The notes: generated from the letters alone by a model not told the origin. 64,000 nt of DNA from an uncultured Erythrobacter sp. (GCA_947488155.1 CANKYK010000001.1:682001-746000); one strand, 5' to 3'; counted from the first letter of the stretch, positions 25,336-33,508 are shown. Program-made: numbers and translations.

Positions 25336-26459
25336 CACACGCTCCCAACCGGCAGAGTGATAACGGCTTTGAGGCCTGTTTCGTTCCAATCACGCTCTAT
25401 CGTTCCATCAGTCGTGGCAAGCATCCGGTCGACAATTGCAGTGCCCGTTCCCGCGAGGATTTGATCCGGGATGACGAGAGGGCCGCCTTCTTCCGCCCAG
25501 GTGATGACAAGGCCCTCTTTATCCTCCGCTGACATCCAACTGACGGTGACTTTGCCCTCTTCGGTGGCCCACGCGCCGTGCTTGGTCGCATTGGCAGCAA
25601 GCTCGTGCAGGATTAGGCCGACAAGAGAGATGATGGTAAACGGCATACGCACACCATTCCCCTGCAAGATCATACGTTCCTCATCGCGGTCATAAGGCAG
25701 CAGAACGGCCTTAATCGCTTGCCCGATATCGATGCTGCCGGATGAAGCATCATCCAGGGTCGTTTCGTAAGCGCGCCCAAGTGCCTGAATGCGGGAATTG
25801 ATCTCAGCCGCCTCGGCGCGAATGCCCCGCACGCGCCCGGTTACATTCACGATGCCCGATATCACCGCGAACATATTCTTCATGCGGTGGGACAACTCGC
25901 GCGCCATTTCCTTTGCATGGCGACCCTCAGACCGCGCAGCGCGCACGTCAGACACGTCCCATTGACTGCCAAAGAAATAGACGAGTTCGCCGTCGCTGTT
26001 GTAGATCGGACCGAGGTGCAAAGCGTTCCAGAAAGTTGTGCCGTTCTTCCGGTAATTGAGCAGCTCAACCACCACGACGTCTTCATTGACCAGCGCTTCG
26101 CGAATGCGCGCAACCGGCTCCGGATCAGTATCAGGGCCCTGTAGGAACCGGCATGACCGCCCTAATATCTCATCCTCGCCATAGCCGGTCAGGCGGCGAA
26201 ACGCCCGGTTTGCAAAAACTATCGGCAGGTCTGGCTGGTGCGGATCGCACAGGCAGATCGCCATGCGGGTTTGCGCCATGGCTTGCTCAAACAGCACGCC
26301 AGATGCGCCAGAAAACTGATCGCCTTTGTGGCCCGCCCGAAACCTGTCGGGCGCGTCGTCAAAGCTCAAAGATACTTGCTCGGATCGCTTAGGATCGCGT
26401 TCTTCGTCGGTGCTCACTATAGTCCGCTTTCCCGCCGCAGTGATCAATGCAACGACCAT
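25335..26459 (-). CDS. Blue-light LOV sensor histidine kinase (HWE/HisKA_2 type)
   Basis: This is a 374-residue cytoplasmic kinase without membrane segments. The LOV domain (about residues 62-170) has FANRAFRRLTGYGEDEILG, the photoactive Cys103 in GRSCRFLQGP, the flavin-binding Asn residues in LNYRKNGTTFWNALHL and the signalling Gln166 in FFGSQWDVSD. The canonical GxNCRFLQ motif carries Ser in place of Asn. The kinase part has the H-box ELSHRMKNMFAVISG (His191), the N-box LILHELAANATKHGAW and a TWAEEGGP segment typical of HWE kinases. It is coupled to a single-domain receiver, and a perfect EcfG-type promoter lies just upstream. Confidence 0.93.
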   Translation of the reverse strand: MVVALITAAGKRTIVSTDEERDPKRSEQVSLSFDDAPDRFRAGHKGDQFSGASGVLFEQAMAQTRMAICLCDPHQPDLPIVFANRAFRRLTGYGEDEILGRSCRFLQGPDTDPEPVARIREALVNEDVVVVELLNYRKNGTTFWNALHLGPIYNSDGELVYFFGSQWDVSDVRAARSEGRHAKEMARELSHRMKNMFAVISGIVNVTGRVRGIRAEAAEINSRIQALGRAYETTLDDASSGSIDIGQAIKAVLLPYDRDEERMILQGNGVRMPFTIISLVGLILHELAANATKHGAWATEEGKVTVSWMSAEDKEGLVITWAEEGGPLVIPDQILAGTGTAIVDRMLATTDGTIERDWNETGLKAVITLPVGSV

Positions 26460-26478
26460 ATCTGTTCATTGCCATCCA

Positions 26479-26503
26479 AACGACAATCGGACGCGTGCGT
26501 TCC
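26479..26503 (-). promoter_or_regulatory. EcfG-type promoter upstream of the LOV kinase
   Basis: On the minus strand GGAAC lies at 26503-26499 and CGTT at 26482-26479 with a 16-base spacer. It is a perfect consensus match, 20 bases from the annotated kinase start. The leader would be very short. Confidence 0.7.
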
Positions 26504-26693
26504 AAGAAATTCGGCTGCCATAAGCATGCAGACTCATAAGCCATTGCACTATAGAGATTTTAGGTGAAATTCCGGTGCAATTATTCGTTCTAGCCCTGCG
26601 GCAAACTGCGTTTCTTGAGGATCTAGATAGTGCCGGTCACGGGCGCTCAGTAGCCCAATTTAGGCTTCCCTGTGACGGCTTAGATGTATCCCA

Positions 26694-27128
26694 TCAAATC
26701 TCGTAATCGTCGATCACGCTCATCAAAAACACCAGAAAACCAACCGCGAATATCCCGTCCGCGACCAATCCGCCCGCCACCATCGGATCGACAACAGCGG
26801 CACCAAACACTTGAGGTGCGAGCAGCGCCAAAATGCCAATCTTGCTCAAGATGCCGGCCCACAAAATCGGGCCAAAGCGCATCGGCTCGCGCGCTACATG
26901 GAAATACACGATGCCAAAGCTGAAGATAAACAAGCCGATGATCCGGGCATCGATCGTTGCCTCTGGGCTGAGCATGCCAGCCAAGCCGACGATCAAGTTG
27001 AAGACCGCAGCCGCCCAGAAGAACATCCGCCAATAACGCGAGACGGAATAGGCGCTTGCTACACCAGCATCTTCACCCTCTGTAATGGCCTGATCCTCGA
27101 CCATCTGGACATCATGCGCATCGCTCAT
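26694..27128 (-). CDS. Unrecognised four-helix membrane protein
   Basis: I do not recognise this 144-residue protein. An acidic N-terminus (MSDAHDVQMVEDQAITEGED) is followed by four hydrophobic segments at about residues 32-52, 60-78, 88-105 and 112-132, ending in DDYEI. The ATG at 27128 overlaps the stop of the lipoprotein gene upstream (ATGA), so the two are translationally coupled. A longer upstream open frame is only antisense to nothing and inside that gene. The pair may be a small envelope module. Confidence 0.7.
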   Translation of the reverse strand: MSDAHDVQMVEDQAITEGEDAGVASAYSVSRYWRMFFWAAAVFNLIVGLAGMLSPEATIDARIIGLFIFSFGIVYFHVAREPMRFGPILWAGILSKIGILALLAPQVFGAAVVDPMVAGGLVADGIFAVGFLVFLMSVIDDYEI

Positions 27129-27559
27129 TCGGATTCTTCCCCAGTAATCGGATTGCTGTCGGTGTAACCGCATCCAAGCAGTGTCGCATCACCCAAATTG
27201 ACGGTCGCTGTAAACGGATATTCGAAATCGCTCATGCCATCGCTGCATTCGCCTGGTGTGATGGCAATCTGCAAGCTCTCTCCAGCAAGCTCGCCAGAAA
27301 ATCCAAGCCCATTGTTGCCAGAAAATCGGCTGACCTCGGTAACCTCGCCTTCAAGGTTCTCTGGGCTTGTATAGGTCAGCTTGCTGCCTTCGATTGCCAT
27401 GCTCCAGAACGGCTCTGTCCCGCTCAAATTGATCGTTTCATCATCAGCAATACCGGCAAAGTTCTGAGGTGTATCGGCGCGGTTATCACCACTGGCAGTG
27501 CACGCGGAAAGGCTCAATACTCCCAGCAGCATCAAGCAAACCTGCCTTAAGCCAATCAT
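27125..27559 (-). CDS. Small lipoprotein, COG3650-like
   Basis: This 144-residue protein starts at the ATG at 27559 (MIGLRQVCLMLLGVLSLSACTA). The lipobox LSAC puts the lipidated Cys at about residue 20. The mature part carries LSGTEPFWSMAIEGSKLTYTSPEN and ends with two Cys-containing segments (GECSDGMSDFEYPFTATV, LLGCGY). This pattern is familiar from the uncharacterised COG3650 family, in which TEPFW is conserved. It is coupled to the membrane protein at 26694. No reaction is known. Confidence 0.8.
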   Translation of the reverse strand: MIGLRQVCLMLLGVLSLSACTASGDNRADTPQNFAGIADDETINLSGTEPFWSMAIEGSKLTYTSPENLEGEVTEVSRFSGNNGLGFSGELAGESLQIAITPGECSDGMSDFEYPFTATVNLGDATLLGCGYTDSNPITGEESE

Positions 27560-27681
27560 TTCACATCTACCTTTGCGCTGCCTCTCGCTAACATAGGGAT
27601 AACCAACCCCAGCGTCACTATCTGACCGCAGACAGTCGACAAATTCATTCCCGGTGGGGTGTAAAGGCGTATTCCACCCAC

Positions 27682-27717
27682 AAAAAGGGGCAGACCCCTT
27701 TATGGAGCCTGCCCCTT
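27682..27717 (-). terminator. Intrinsic terminator of the fasciclin gene
   Basis: On the minus strand the stem AAGGGGCAG (27717-27709) pairs with CTGCCCCTT (27693-27685) and is followed by a run of T residues. It lies 27 bases after the fasciclin stop codon. Confidence 0.85.
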
Positions 27718-27743
27718 CCAAGCTTTGTTGAAGAATGCTTGAA

Positions 27744-28310
27744 TTACTGAGGCATCAGCACCGAATCGATGACGTGGACGATACCGTTTGATGCTTCTAC
27801 ATCGACCGCGGTTATGGTCGCGGTGCCGCCAGCGGCATCGGTCAGAACCACTGCACCATCGACGACATTGGCTGTCAGCGTACCGCCATTCACGGTTGGG
27901 ATTTCATATCCGCCCTCGCCCGCACCTTCGATTGCACCGGTCAGCGAAGCCGCATCAACCGCCTGCGCGATGACGTGATATGTCAGGATCGTACCGAGGG
28001 TCTCGGTGTCGTCGGTCGTAAGCGTTTCGACTGTGCCTTCTGGCAGCTTCGCGAATGCCTCATTGTTTGGCGCGAACACCGTGAACGGACCCTCGCCAGA
28101 TAGAGTGTCGCCAAGTTCAGCGGCCGTCACCGCCGCCACAAGGGTTGAGAGGTTGTCATCGCCAACGGCCACATCAACAATCGTACCAGGTGCCGCTTCT
28201 TCCGCCGCCATTGCATCTTCGGTTGCAACGTCATCGGTCGCCGCTTCTGGCGAACAGGCTGCAATCGACCATGCGATGGTCGAGGCCAAGGCCAATTTAA
28301 GGGTGTTCAT
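27744..28310 (-). CDS. Fasciclin (FAS1)-domain secreted protein
   Basis: This is a 188-residue exported protein with one FAS1 domain. The N-terminus is a lipoprotein-type signal (MNTLKLALASTIAWSIAACSPEA, Cys about 19), followed by an acidic Ala/Glu linker. The domain shows LSTLVAAVTAAELGDTLSGEGPFTVFAPNNEAFAKLP (written here as two joined FAS1 blocks around TVFAPNNEAF) and the second conserved block NGIVHVIDSVLMP at the end. FAS1 domains mediate adhesion or ligand binding, and bacterial versions are often stress induced. An EcfG-type promoter upstream and an intrinsic terminator downstream make this a self-contained unit. Confidence 0.93.
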   Translation of the reverse strand: MNTLKLALASTIAWSIAACSPEAATDDVATEDAMAAEEAAPGTIVDVAVGDDNLSTLVAAVTAAELGDTLSGEGPFTVFAPNNEAFAKLPEGTVETLTTDDTETLGTILTYHVIAQAVDAASLTGAIEGAGEGGYEIPTVNGGTLTANVVDGAVVLTDAAGGTATITAVDVEASNGIVHVIDSVLMPQ

Positions 28311-28400
28311 AGGGGATCATCCTTGTAATCTTCAAAAAATTTTGGAGTCATTCGCGGGGGAATGGGAACAAGCCGTTTTGCTTGCTCGCTCACAGATACG

Positions 28401-28425
28401 AACGAGTCCCCAAATTAGATGTTCC
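28401..28425 (-). promoter_or_regulatory. EcfG-type promoter of the fasciclin gene
   Basis: On the minus strand GGAAC (28425-28421) and CGTT (28404-28401) are separated by 16 bases, a perfect consensus match. It lies about 90 bases before the fasciclin start and shares the divergent intergenic region with the photolyase-like gene. Confidence 0.7.
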
Positions 28426-28489
28426 GAAATTTGTTGTGCGTTTGAGCACGAAAATTACACAACTCAGGGTCGATGGCTCGCACTTTGTT

Positions 28490-28514
28490 GGAACTCTAGG
28501 AGGCGCCTTTGGTT
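28490..28514 (+). promoter_or_regulatory. Possible imperfect EcfG-type promoter at the photolyase-like gene
   Basis: GGAAC at 28490-28494 is followed after 16 bases by GGTT at 28511-28514, one base off the consensus. It overlaps the TTG start at 28509, so if it is used, translation would have to start at the ATG at 28524 on a nearly leaderless transcript. The strong AGGAGG at 28499-28504 argues instead for translation from 28509 and a promoter further upstream. Confidence 0.3.
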
Positions 28515-29741
28515 GTTCTTTCCATGCAATGGACACCCACTCGCGCCGCTGGCCTTGAGCAATTTGCCGCCTTTTTACCAAAAGCCGGAAGACGATATGC
28601 TGATGCGCGCAATTTTGACGATGGAACGGGCCGCAGCAATGTCTCGCTGCTGTCACCTTGGCTGCACGCAGGGCTGCTGAACGAGACCGAAGTCTGTACC
28701 TCCGTGCTTGCCAAGCACAGCCCGCAAAAGTCGGAGAAATTCATCGCTGAGGTGTTCTGGCGCGTCTATTTCAAAGGCTATCTCGAACAACACCCAAGTG
28801 TTTGGGCGGAATATTGCAAAGATCGTGACGCGGCCTTCAGCCGTTTGGAAACCAATACTCGCTTCGAAAGAGCCTATAGCGAGGCAATCTATGGCCGCAC
28901 TGGGATCGAAGCGTTTGATGTGTGGGCGCGTGAACTCATGGAAACAGGCTATCTACACAATCACGCCCGCATGTGGTTCGCCAGCATTTGGATTTTCACG
29001 CTCAAACTTGATTGGCAGCTCGGTGCGGACCTCTTTTTGAGGAACCTGATCGACGGCGATGCAGCCTCAAACACGCTTAGCTGGCGCTGGGTTGCGGGCC
29101 TGCACACTAAGGGTAAGGCTTACCTTGCTCGCCAGGACAATATCGCCACCTACACCGTCAATCACCCAGATGGCCCGCTGCCGGCAGAAGGTTTGGCAAT
29201 GGAAGCGACAGCCCTCGAAGAACCCCGCAACCACCCAAGGCAGCCATTGTCCCTACCCGATGTTCCCAGCGAAGATGCTTTTGCAGAACCGTTTGCGCTA
29301 ATGCTGCATGATGAAGCGGCGAGCCACGCCCCGCTAACCTTGCCCAATGTGCCGAGCCTAGTGATTGGCGCGGCCCGTCCCGCCGCGCGGTCGCCGCGCG
29401 AGATGAGCGATAAGGCGCTGAGTTTCGCAGAAGAGGCCGTCGCAGGTTCGCTTAGCAAGGCGGCCGATGCGTTTGGCTGTAAAACTACCGTGTGGGACAG
29501 CGAACAAAGCCTTGCTAACCTGCTGTCAGATGCCGGGGTCACGCGGGTCGTGACGCCGTATCTGCCTATTGGTTGGACCCGTGATGCGCTATGGCCGGAG
29601 CTGTCCGAATTGCAGGCAGCGGGTAATCTCGTCACCCTGCTGCCAGAACTTGATCGGGCCACGTGGCCGCATGCTAAGGCTGGCTTCTTTGGCGTCAAAA
29701 AGCAGATCGAGAGCATTCTGGGAGAGCTTGGCGTCGGCTGA
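28509..29741 (+). CDS. Photolyase/cryptochrome homologue with FAD domain first and alpha/beta domain last
   Basis: This is a 410-residue protein. Residues about 6-215 align with the C-terminal FAD-binding half of photolyases: SLLSPWLHAGLL, FIAEVFWRVYFKGYL, the HN motif GYLHNHARM and the signature LIDGDAASNTLSWRWVAG. There is no N-terminal antenna domain. Residues about 258-410 instead look like the photolyase alpha/beta domain: FALMLHDE, SLVIGAARP, VTRVVTPYLPIGWTRDALWP, LLPELDRATWPHAKAGFF. That gives a permuted order. The start is TTG at 28509 behind AGGAGG; an ATG at 28524 is an alternative. DNA repair or light sensing is likely, but the activity cannot be told from sequence. Confidence 0.82.
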   Translation: MVVLSMQWTPTRAAGLEQFAAFLPKAGRRYADARNFDDGTGRSNVSLLSPWLHAGLLNETEVCTSVLAKHSPQKSEKFIAEVFWRVYFKGYLEQHPSVWAEYCKDRDAAFSRLETNTRFERAYSEAIYGRTGIEAFDVWARELMETGYLHNHARMWFASIWIFTLKLDWQLGADLFLRNLIDGDAASNTLSWRWVAGLHTKGKAYLARQDNIATYTVNHPDGPLPAEGLAMEATALEEPRNHPRQPLSLPDVPSEDAFAEPFALMLHDEAASHAPLTLPNVPSLVIGAARPAARSPREMSDKALSFAEEAVAGSLSKAADAFGCKTTVWDSEQSLANLLSDAGVTRVVTPYLPIGWTRDALWPELSELQAAGNLVTLLPELDRATWPHAKAGFFGVKKQIESILGELGVG

Positions 29742-29862
29742 CACGAGCGCGTAAAATGCGCATTTGCACGCATTACAGCCACGCTGCACGCGGTGCATAG
29801 TTAACCGGAAACTTACGCCTGCTGCATTACCGTCCCCGGATTGGAAACCGGGACCCAAGACG

Positions 29863-31065
29863 ATGAAATATCCGAACCGTTTGCAAACCGCTTTGCTGTT
29901 CGACCAGCCGCACGACATCTTAGAGGCGGCTGTGCGTGATTTCGCTCGGATCGAAGAGATGAAATCGGGTGCGATTTTCAACGTGCCTGAGGCCAATCCA
30001 GGCAAATTTTATCGGCTATTCAACGGTTCTGAAGAACTGATGCTGACCTTTGAATATATCGATGGTCCGGCCAATCCAGACGTGTTCGCCGCGGCATTGT
30101 CATCGACCGTCACCGGCATTCTGTGCCCGGACATTCGAGATCGCATTGCTCGCTCGCGCAGCCACATCCTGCTGGAGGTGTCGCATGGGGTGATGGGCGG
30201 TGTCGAAAACGATCCCAAAATCGCCGCGATGTTTGAGCAGATCGGCGTGACACAAGCAGGCGCGACGCAGGAGCAATTTGACCGACGCTTACAAGTTTTG
30301 GCTCTGATGAGCCGGATTATCACTGACCATGCCAGCCCATCCGCCGTGCATTGGACGCAGTCAGATCAGCTAATCTCTGGTGAGATGTTTGATAGCTTTG
30401 CAGCGATGGATGCGCCAAGCCCGCTTCACATCCACCCGTATCTGTTTGGGCCGCGAGCAGGCCCCAGCGAAGGTCAAGAGTTGGGCATTCGCACCTATGG
30501 CGCGCGTCATTGGCTGGGCCGCGAAATCATGATCAAACCCAATGTGCTGCCTTGGGCTGTCAATTTCGAAACCATCATTGGTTTTATGAATATCTGCACG
30601 GCCGAGAACGGCTATGTCATCCCGGATGGCGATACATTCGGGCCGGAAGACCGCAGCCTATCATACCGAGTGAACTGGCGCGATGCTGACCCAGAAGATG
30701 GCGAGGCTGGATTGGCGTTTTATGAACTCACTCCGCTTAAACATGTGGAGCATGATTTTCTCGCTGAGGATCACGTCCCTGACGAAAACGCCTTCAACGA
30801 CCGATCCTTTCCAGCTGACCTCATGCCTGGGGAACAGGACGCGAAGGCCGAACTTGCGAATGAGTGGGCCGAGAAACGCACCATGGCCGAGGGCATAGGC
30901 GGAAGGTTCGAAGTGCGCGCGATTGGAGACGGAGGTGTCCCGCACCCTGATCCCGACTCCCCAAAGCCCGCCCAAGTCAGCCAGCCAACACCCAGTAATC
31001 CGGGCATGCCAAGCCTAAGCGGCAAGAGATTGCGCGCGAAAGTGTTTGGCCGGAAAGGTGTCTAG
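29863..31065 (+). CDS. Unrecognised cytoplasmic protein, possibly DUF4261-like
   Basis: I do not recognise this 400-residue protein with certainty. It has no signal or membrane segment. The part with LGIRTYGARHWLGREIMIKPN (about 205-225) recalls the DUF4261 pattern in which T-G...FG..EI is conserved, but I could not test this. The last 60 residues are polar and Pro-rich and end in a basic patch (GKRLRAKVFGRKGV). The ATG at 29863 is taken as start because the protein then begins MKYPNRLQTALLFDQP; the longer frame lacks an upstream Shine-Dalgarno sequence. It may be linked with the two unknown genes that follow on the opposite strand. Confidence 0.65.
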   Translation: MKYPNRLQTALLFDQPHDILEAAVRDFARIEEMKSGAIFNVPEANPGKFYRLFNGSEELMLTFEYIDGPANPDVFAAALSSTVTGILCPDIRDRIARSRSHILLEVSHGVMGGVENDPKIAAMFEQIGVTQAGATQEQFDRRLQVLALMSRIITDHASPSAVHWTQSDQLISGEMFDSFAAMDAPSPLHIHPYLFGPRAGPSEGQELGIRTYGARHWLGREIMIKPNVLPWAVNFETIIGFMNICTAENGYVIPDGDTFGPEDRSLSYRVNWRDADPEDGEAGLAFYELTPLKHVEHDFLAEDHVPDENAFNDRSFPADLMPGEQDAKAELANEWAEKRTMAEGIGGRFEVRAIGDGGVPHPDPDSPKPAQVSQPTPSNPGMPSLSGKRLRAKVFGRKGV

Positions 31066-31128
31066 TGCGCGCAAGTTTGGCCCCTCAGCATAGGCTGAGA
31101 GGTCACACTACAAAGCGTTCGTAGGTTC

Positions 31129-31356
31129 TTAAGCGCTGGCCGCTTCGGCTGCTTCGGCTTCGGCCGCACGGCGCGCGGCACGCTCTTCATCGGCGCGGGC
31201 GCGGTCTTGCACGGTCTTGCGAGCCTGCTCAGCCAAACCACGCCAGGTTTTCTCAGCCCGCAGATGCCGTTCACGCACATTGGCGAGATCAGACTTTTCT
31301 GCTTGCGCCGCCGCTTCGTCAGCGCGCTCGCTGTAGAATTCGTAAGTTTGGGCCAT
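31129..31356 (-). CDS. Small Ala/Glu/Arg-rich coiled-coil protein
   Basis: This 75-residue protein is highly charged and predicted by eye to be helical or coiled-coil throughout (MAQTYEFYSERADEAAAQAE, then DRARADEERAARRAAEAEAAEAA). A good AAAGAGAGACC Shine-Dalgarno-like stretch precedes the ATG. Short proteins of this composition are common in sphingomonads and have no known function. It stands alone, 215 bases from the next minus-strand gene. Confidence 0.65.
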   Translation of the reverse strand: MAQTYEFYSERADEAAAQAEKSDLANVRERHLRAEKTWRGLAEQARKTVQDRARADEERAARRAAEAEAAEAASA

Positions 31357-31571
31357 GTAATGGTCTCTCTTTATGCTCTGGCTCAGCAGGGGTCAGAGTG
31401 CATGCAAGCACTTGGCATGTCTTGCCGCAAACTAAGCGCAGCGGCGCCAGATTCTTTGGATAGACCGTAGGGGTAGCAGATTTATACCCAAACACCTAAT
31501 TTATGCGGCTTTCGTGGTAAATACACGCGCAAGCACTCGCGCCGTACAGAGACAATGCTCGCGCGCTGAGA

Positions 31572-32501
31572 CTAAGCCGCCTTGTCGACGGAGCGCCCGC
31601 GCCCAAACAAACGGCTGAAGAAGCCGCGCTTCTTCGGCTCAGGCTCTGGCGCCTCTTCCATGATCTCATCAACTTTGCGGCGCAGATCTGCACCGGAGAA
31701 TTCCTTCTCCTCTTCAACCACCTTGCGTTGGATGAATGTCTCTGCCTCAATCGAGGCAAGCTCCACGACCGGACGGCGTTCCGCCACCTGCTCCATCGCA
31801 GGCTTGGCCAGAACACTGATCAGCTCAGGGCGCATGTCCTCAACAGCGACGACGGCACCAATGCCGATGGGATGGAGGTGCTCTTTCACGCGGGCCGCGA
31901 TCGCTTGCTGACACCTCAGCGCGCGCCACCAACAGCCAACAACATATTCGACGTAGCGCAGCGGCGCCTGCGGCGGGTTGTCATCGCGGAAGAAGTGGCG
32001 CTGCTTGTGGAACAGCAAAGCAGTGTTGAGCGGGCCAAAACCCTCAATCTCTAGATAGAGCTCAATGTCTTCTTCTTTGCCAGCCCAGGCCGGACCCTCT
32101 TCATTGCCGCATTCCGCGATTATCTGGTCAGCGGGCGTACCAGAAAAGGCATAGTCCTCGTCCGTATAGAGCATGGCTGCGAGGAAAGGCTCATGCGTCT
32201 TGCCCTTTTCAAAGGCCAGGTCTGGCGGGTTCGCCGCGACGATGATCACCGTGCTGACGGGTTCGCCTTCAAGCCCATCGACGCAATCGAACACGTCTTC
32301 GAGACCATTGATCTCAATCGCATCATGATCAAGCTGGCGGCACAGTTCAGCCACTGGGCTGTCCATGGTCGCAATATGCTCTGAAAGGATTGTCTCCACA
32401 GCATCAAAATCAGAGGCGGCGAACAGCGCATGCAAGCGCTCCTCAAAGGCTCTTTCCCCCTCGGCAGTCGCAAAGACTTCCTGCAATTGATGCATTTTCA
32501 A
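31572..32501 (-). CDS. Unrecognised acidic protein with a basic C-terminal tail
   Basis: I do not recognise this 309-residue protein. It is acidic for most of its length and lacks signal and membrane segments. A central region contains AAMLYTDEDYAFSG and VEYVVGCWWRALRCQQAI. The last 25 residues switch to a Pro/Glu linker and a basic-aromatic tail (KKRGFFSRLFGRGRS) that resembles membrane- or nucleic-acid-binding amphipathic tails. A similar basic end occurs in the neighbour at 29863. Its function is unknown. Confidence 0.65.
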   Translation of the reverse strand: MKMHQLQEVFATAEGERAFEERLHALFAASDFDAVETILSEHIATMDSPVAELCRQLDHDAIEINGLEDVFDCVDGLEGEPVSTVIIVAANPPDLAFEKGKTHEPFLAAMLYTDEDYAFSGTPADQIIAECGNEEGPAWAGKEEDIELYLEIEGFGPLNTALLFHKQRHFFRDDNPPQAPLRYVEYVVGCWWRALRCQQAIAARVKEHLHPIGIGAVVAVEDMRPELISVLAKPAMEQVAERRPVVELASIEAETFIQRKVVEEEKEFSGADLRRKVDEIMEEAPEPEPKKRGFFSRLFGRGRSVDKAA

Positions 32502-32800
32502 AACCCCTTAGTCACGATCCGCACTGGCGCCAAAGGCCAGCCCCGCTGTCATGCAGCGTAATCCTTCCAGCGCGTTAACCGCGCATGGCTACTATAGGGT
32601 TAATACTGAGGTTACTGTGGCCCATCCTCTCGCTTCTAACCACGGTCAGTACGAGTAGGAAAGCGCTGCGGCGGCCATAGCCAGCGTCATCAGCGCTTCA
32701 TATCTTGGCTCACATCTGTCGGAGCCCATCTGCGCGTCTTCCCGCGCAGAGGGATTGCAGCGGGGCAGAGCCATCACAGCCCCGCCCCGCCACGGATCGC

Positions 32801-33013
32801 TTAGTCAGCAGCTGACAAGTTCACAGCGCTTTCTTTGCCATTACGGCCTTCTTCGAGGTCGAAGTTGACGCGCTGGTCCTTATCAAGCGATTGCATGCCG
32901 GCGGCTTGCACTGCGCTGATGTGGACGAAGCTGTCATTGGAGCCATCGTCAGGCTGAATGAAGCCATAGCCCTTGTCAGTGTTGAAGAACTTTACGGTTC
33001 CAGTCTTAGACAT
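32801..33013 (-). CDS. cspA: Cold-shock domain protein (CspA family)
   Basis: This is a 70-residue single cold-shock domain, a nucleic-acid chaperone. The RNP1 and RNP2 motifs are visible as [11 protein letters not shown] and DSFVHISAV, and the start [16 protein letters not shown] is typical. A clear Shine-Dalgarno sequence (GAAAGGAAA) precedes the ATG. The leader contains a 7-bp stem (33045-33051 with 33061-33067) about 30 bases upstream, which could affect temperature-dependent translation. A GC-rich hairpin without T-run follows the gene (32760-32785). The next 300 bases downstream to 32502 hold no gene I can see. Confidence 0.95.
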   Translation of the reverse strand: MSKTGTVKFFNTDKGYGFIQPDDGSNDSFVHISAVQAAGMQSLDKDQRVNFDLEEGRNGKESAVNLSAAD

Positions 33014-33474
33014 AGTCGTTTCCTTTCAAGCGAAACGGTAATTGCCATGCCCCAATGCGAGGCATGGTTGTGCGTCAAATCGTCAAATGAAAGGAAGTCG
33101 TCGTCTGGTTTACGCCGGGGGCCACAGGGGCCAAACGGCGGAAGGCAAATCTCGAAGTCCGTCGCAAATCTCGACGTCAGCAAGGCGCAACTAGCAGACA
33201 TTTGGGCAATCACCTAATTTGAAGGAGTTAGCCGCCATTTCTGCGCCGCCATGAAAGGTCGCTTTTCGCAGCGCCGTAAGCCCCATTCCTCCACTCGCCG
33301 CACGCACAGGGCGCTTGGAACAGCTGGAACACAGTCTAGGGCCAAAAACCATCCGATCACAGACACGCCTATTGATCGAAAAAATCGATTGAACGCCGCT
33401 CAGGAGAGCAAGATTAGGCATAAGAAAATGACGCATCGGCTTACGATAGTCTTACGCATCGCAAGTAGGAAAGC
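33014..33474. other. Intergenic region: cspA leader and gene-free spacer
   Basis: This stretch of about 460 bases between cspA and the lipocalin has no convincing gene. Open frames on either strand lack Shine-Dalgarno sequences and have no familiar protein pattern. It contains the cspA leader hairpin (33045-33067) and ends with the EcfG-type promoter of the lipocalin gene. Confidence 0.6.
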
Positions 33475-33500
33475 GGAACAAGTGCCCCCTCGTCCGCGTT
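33475..33500 (+). promoter_or_regulatory. EcfG-type promoter of the lipocalin gene
   Basis: GGAAC at 33475-33479 and CGTT at 33497-33500 with a 17-base spacer match the consensus perfectly. The lipocalin ATG lies only nine bases after the -10, so the transcript is expected to be leaderless or nearly so. Confidence 0.7.
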
Positions 33501-33508
33501 AAGCCAGT

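Noticed and set aside
32760-32785. GC-rich hairpin after cspA
   Set aside because: The stem is good, but no T-run follows on the minus strand. It is mentioned with the gene but not called as a terminator.
33251-33502. Possible small plus-strand gene before the lipocalin
   Set aside because: It is strongly basic with no hydrophobic or conserved pattern and no Shine-Dalgarno sequence, and it overlaps the EcfG-type promoter.
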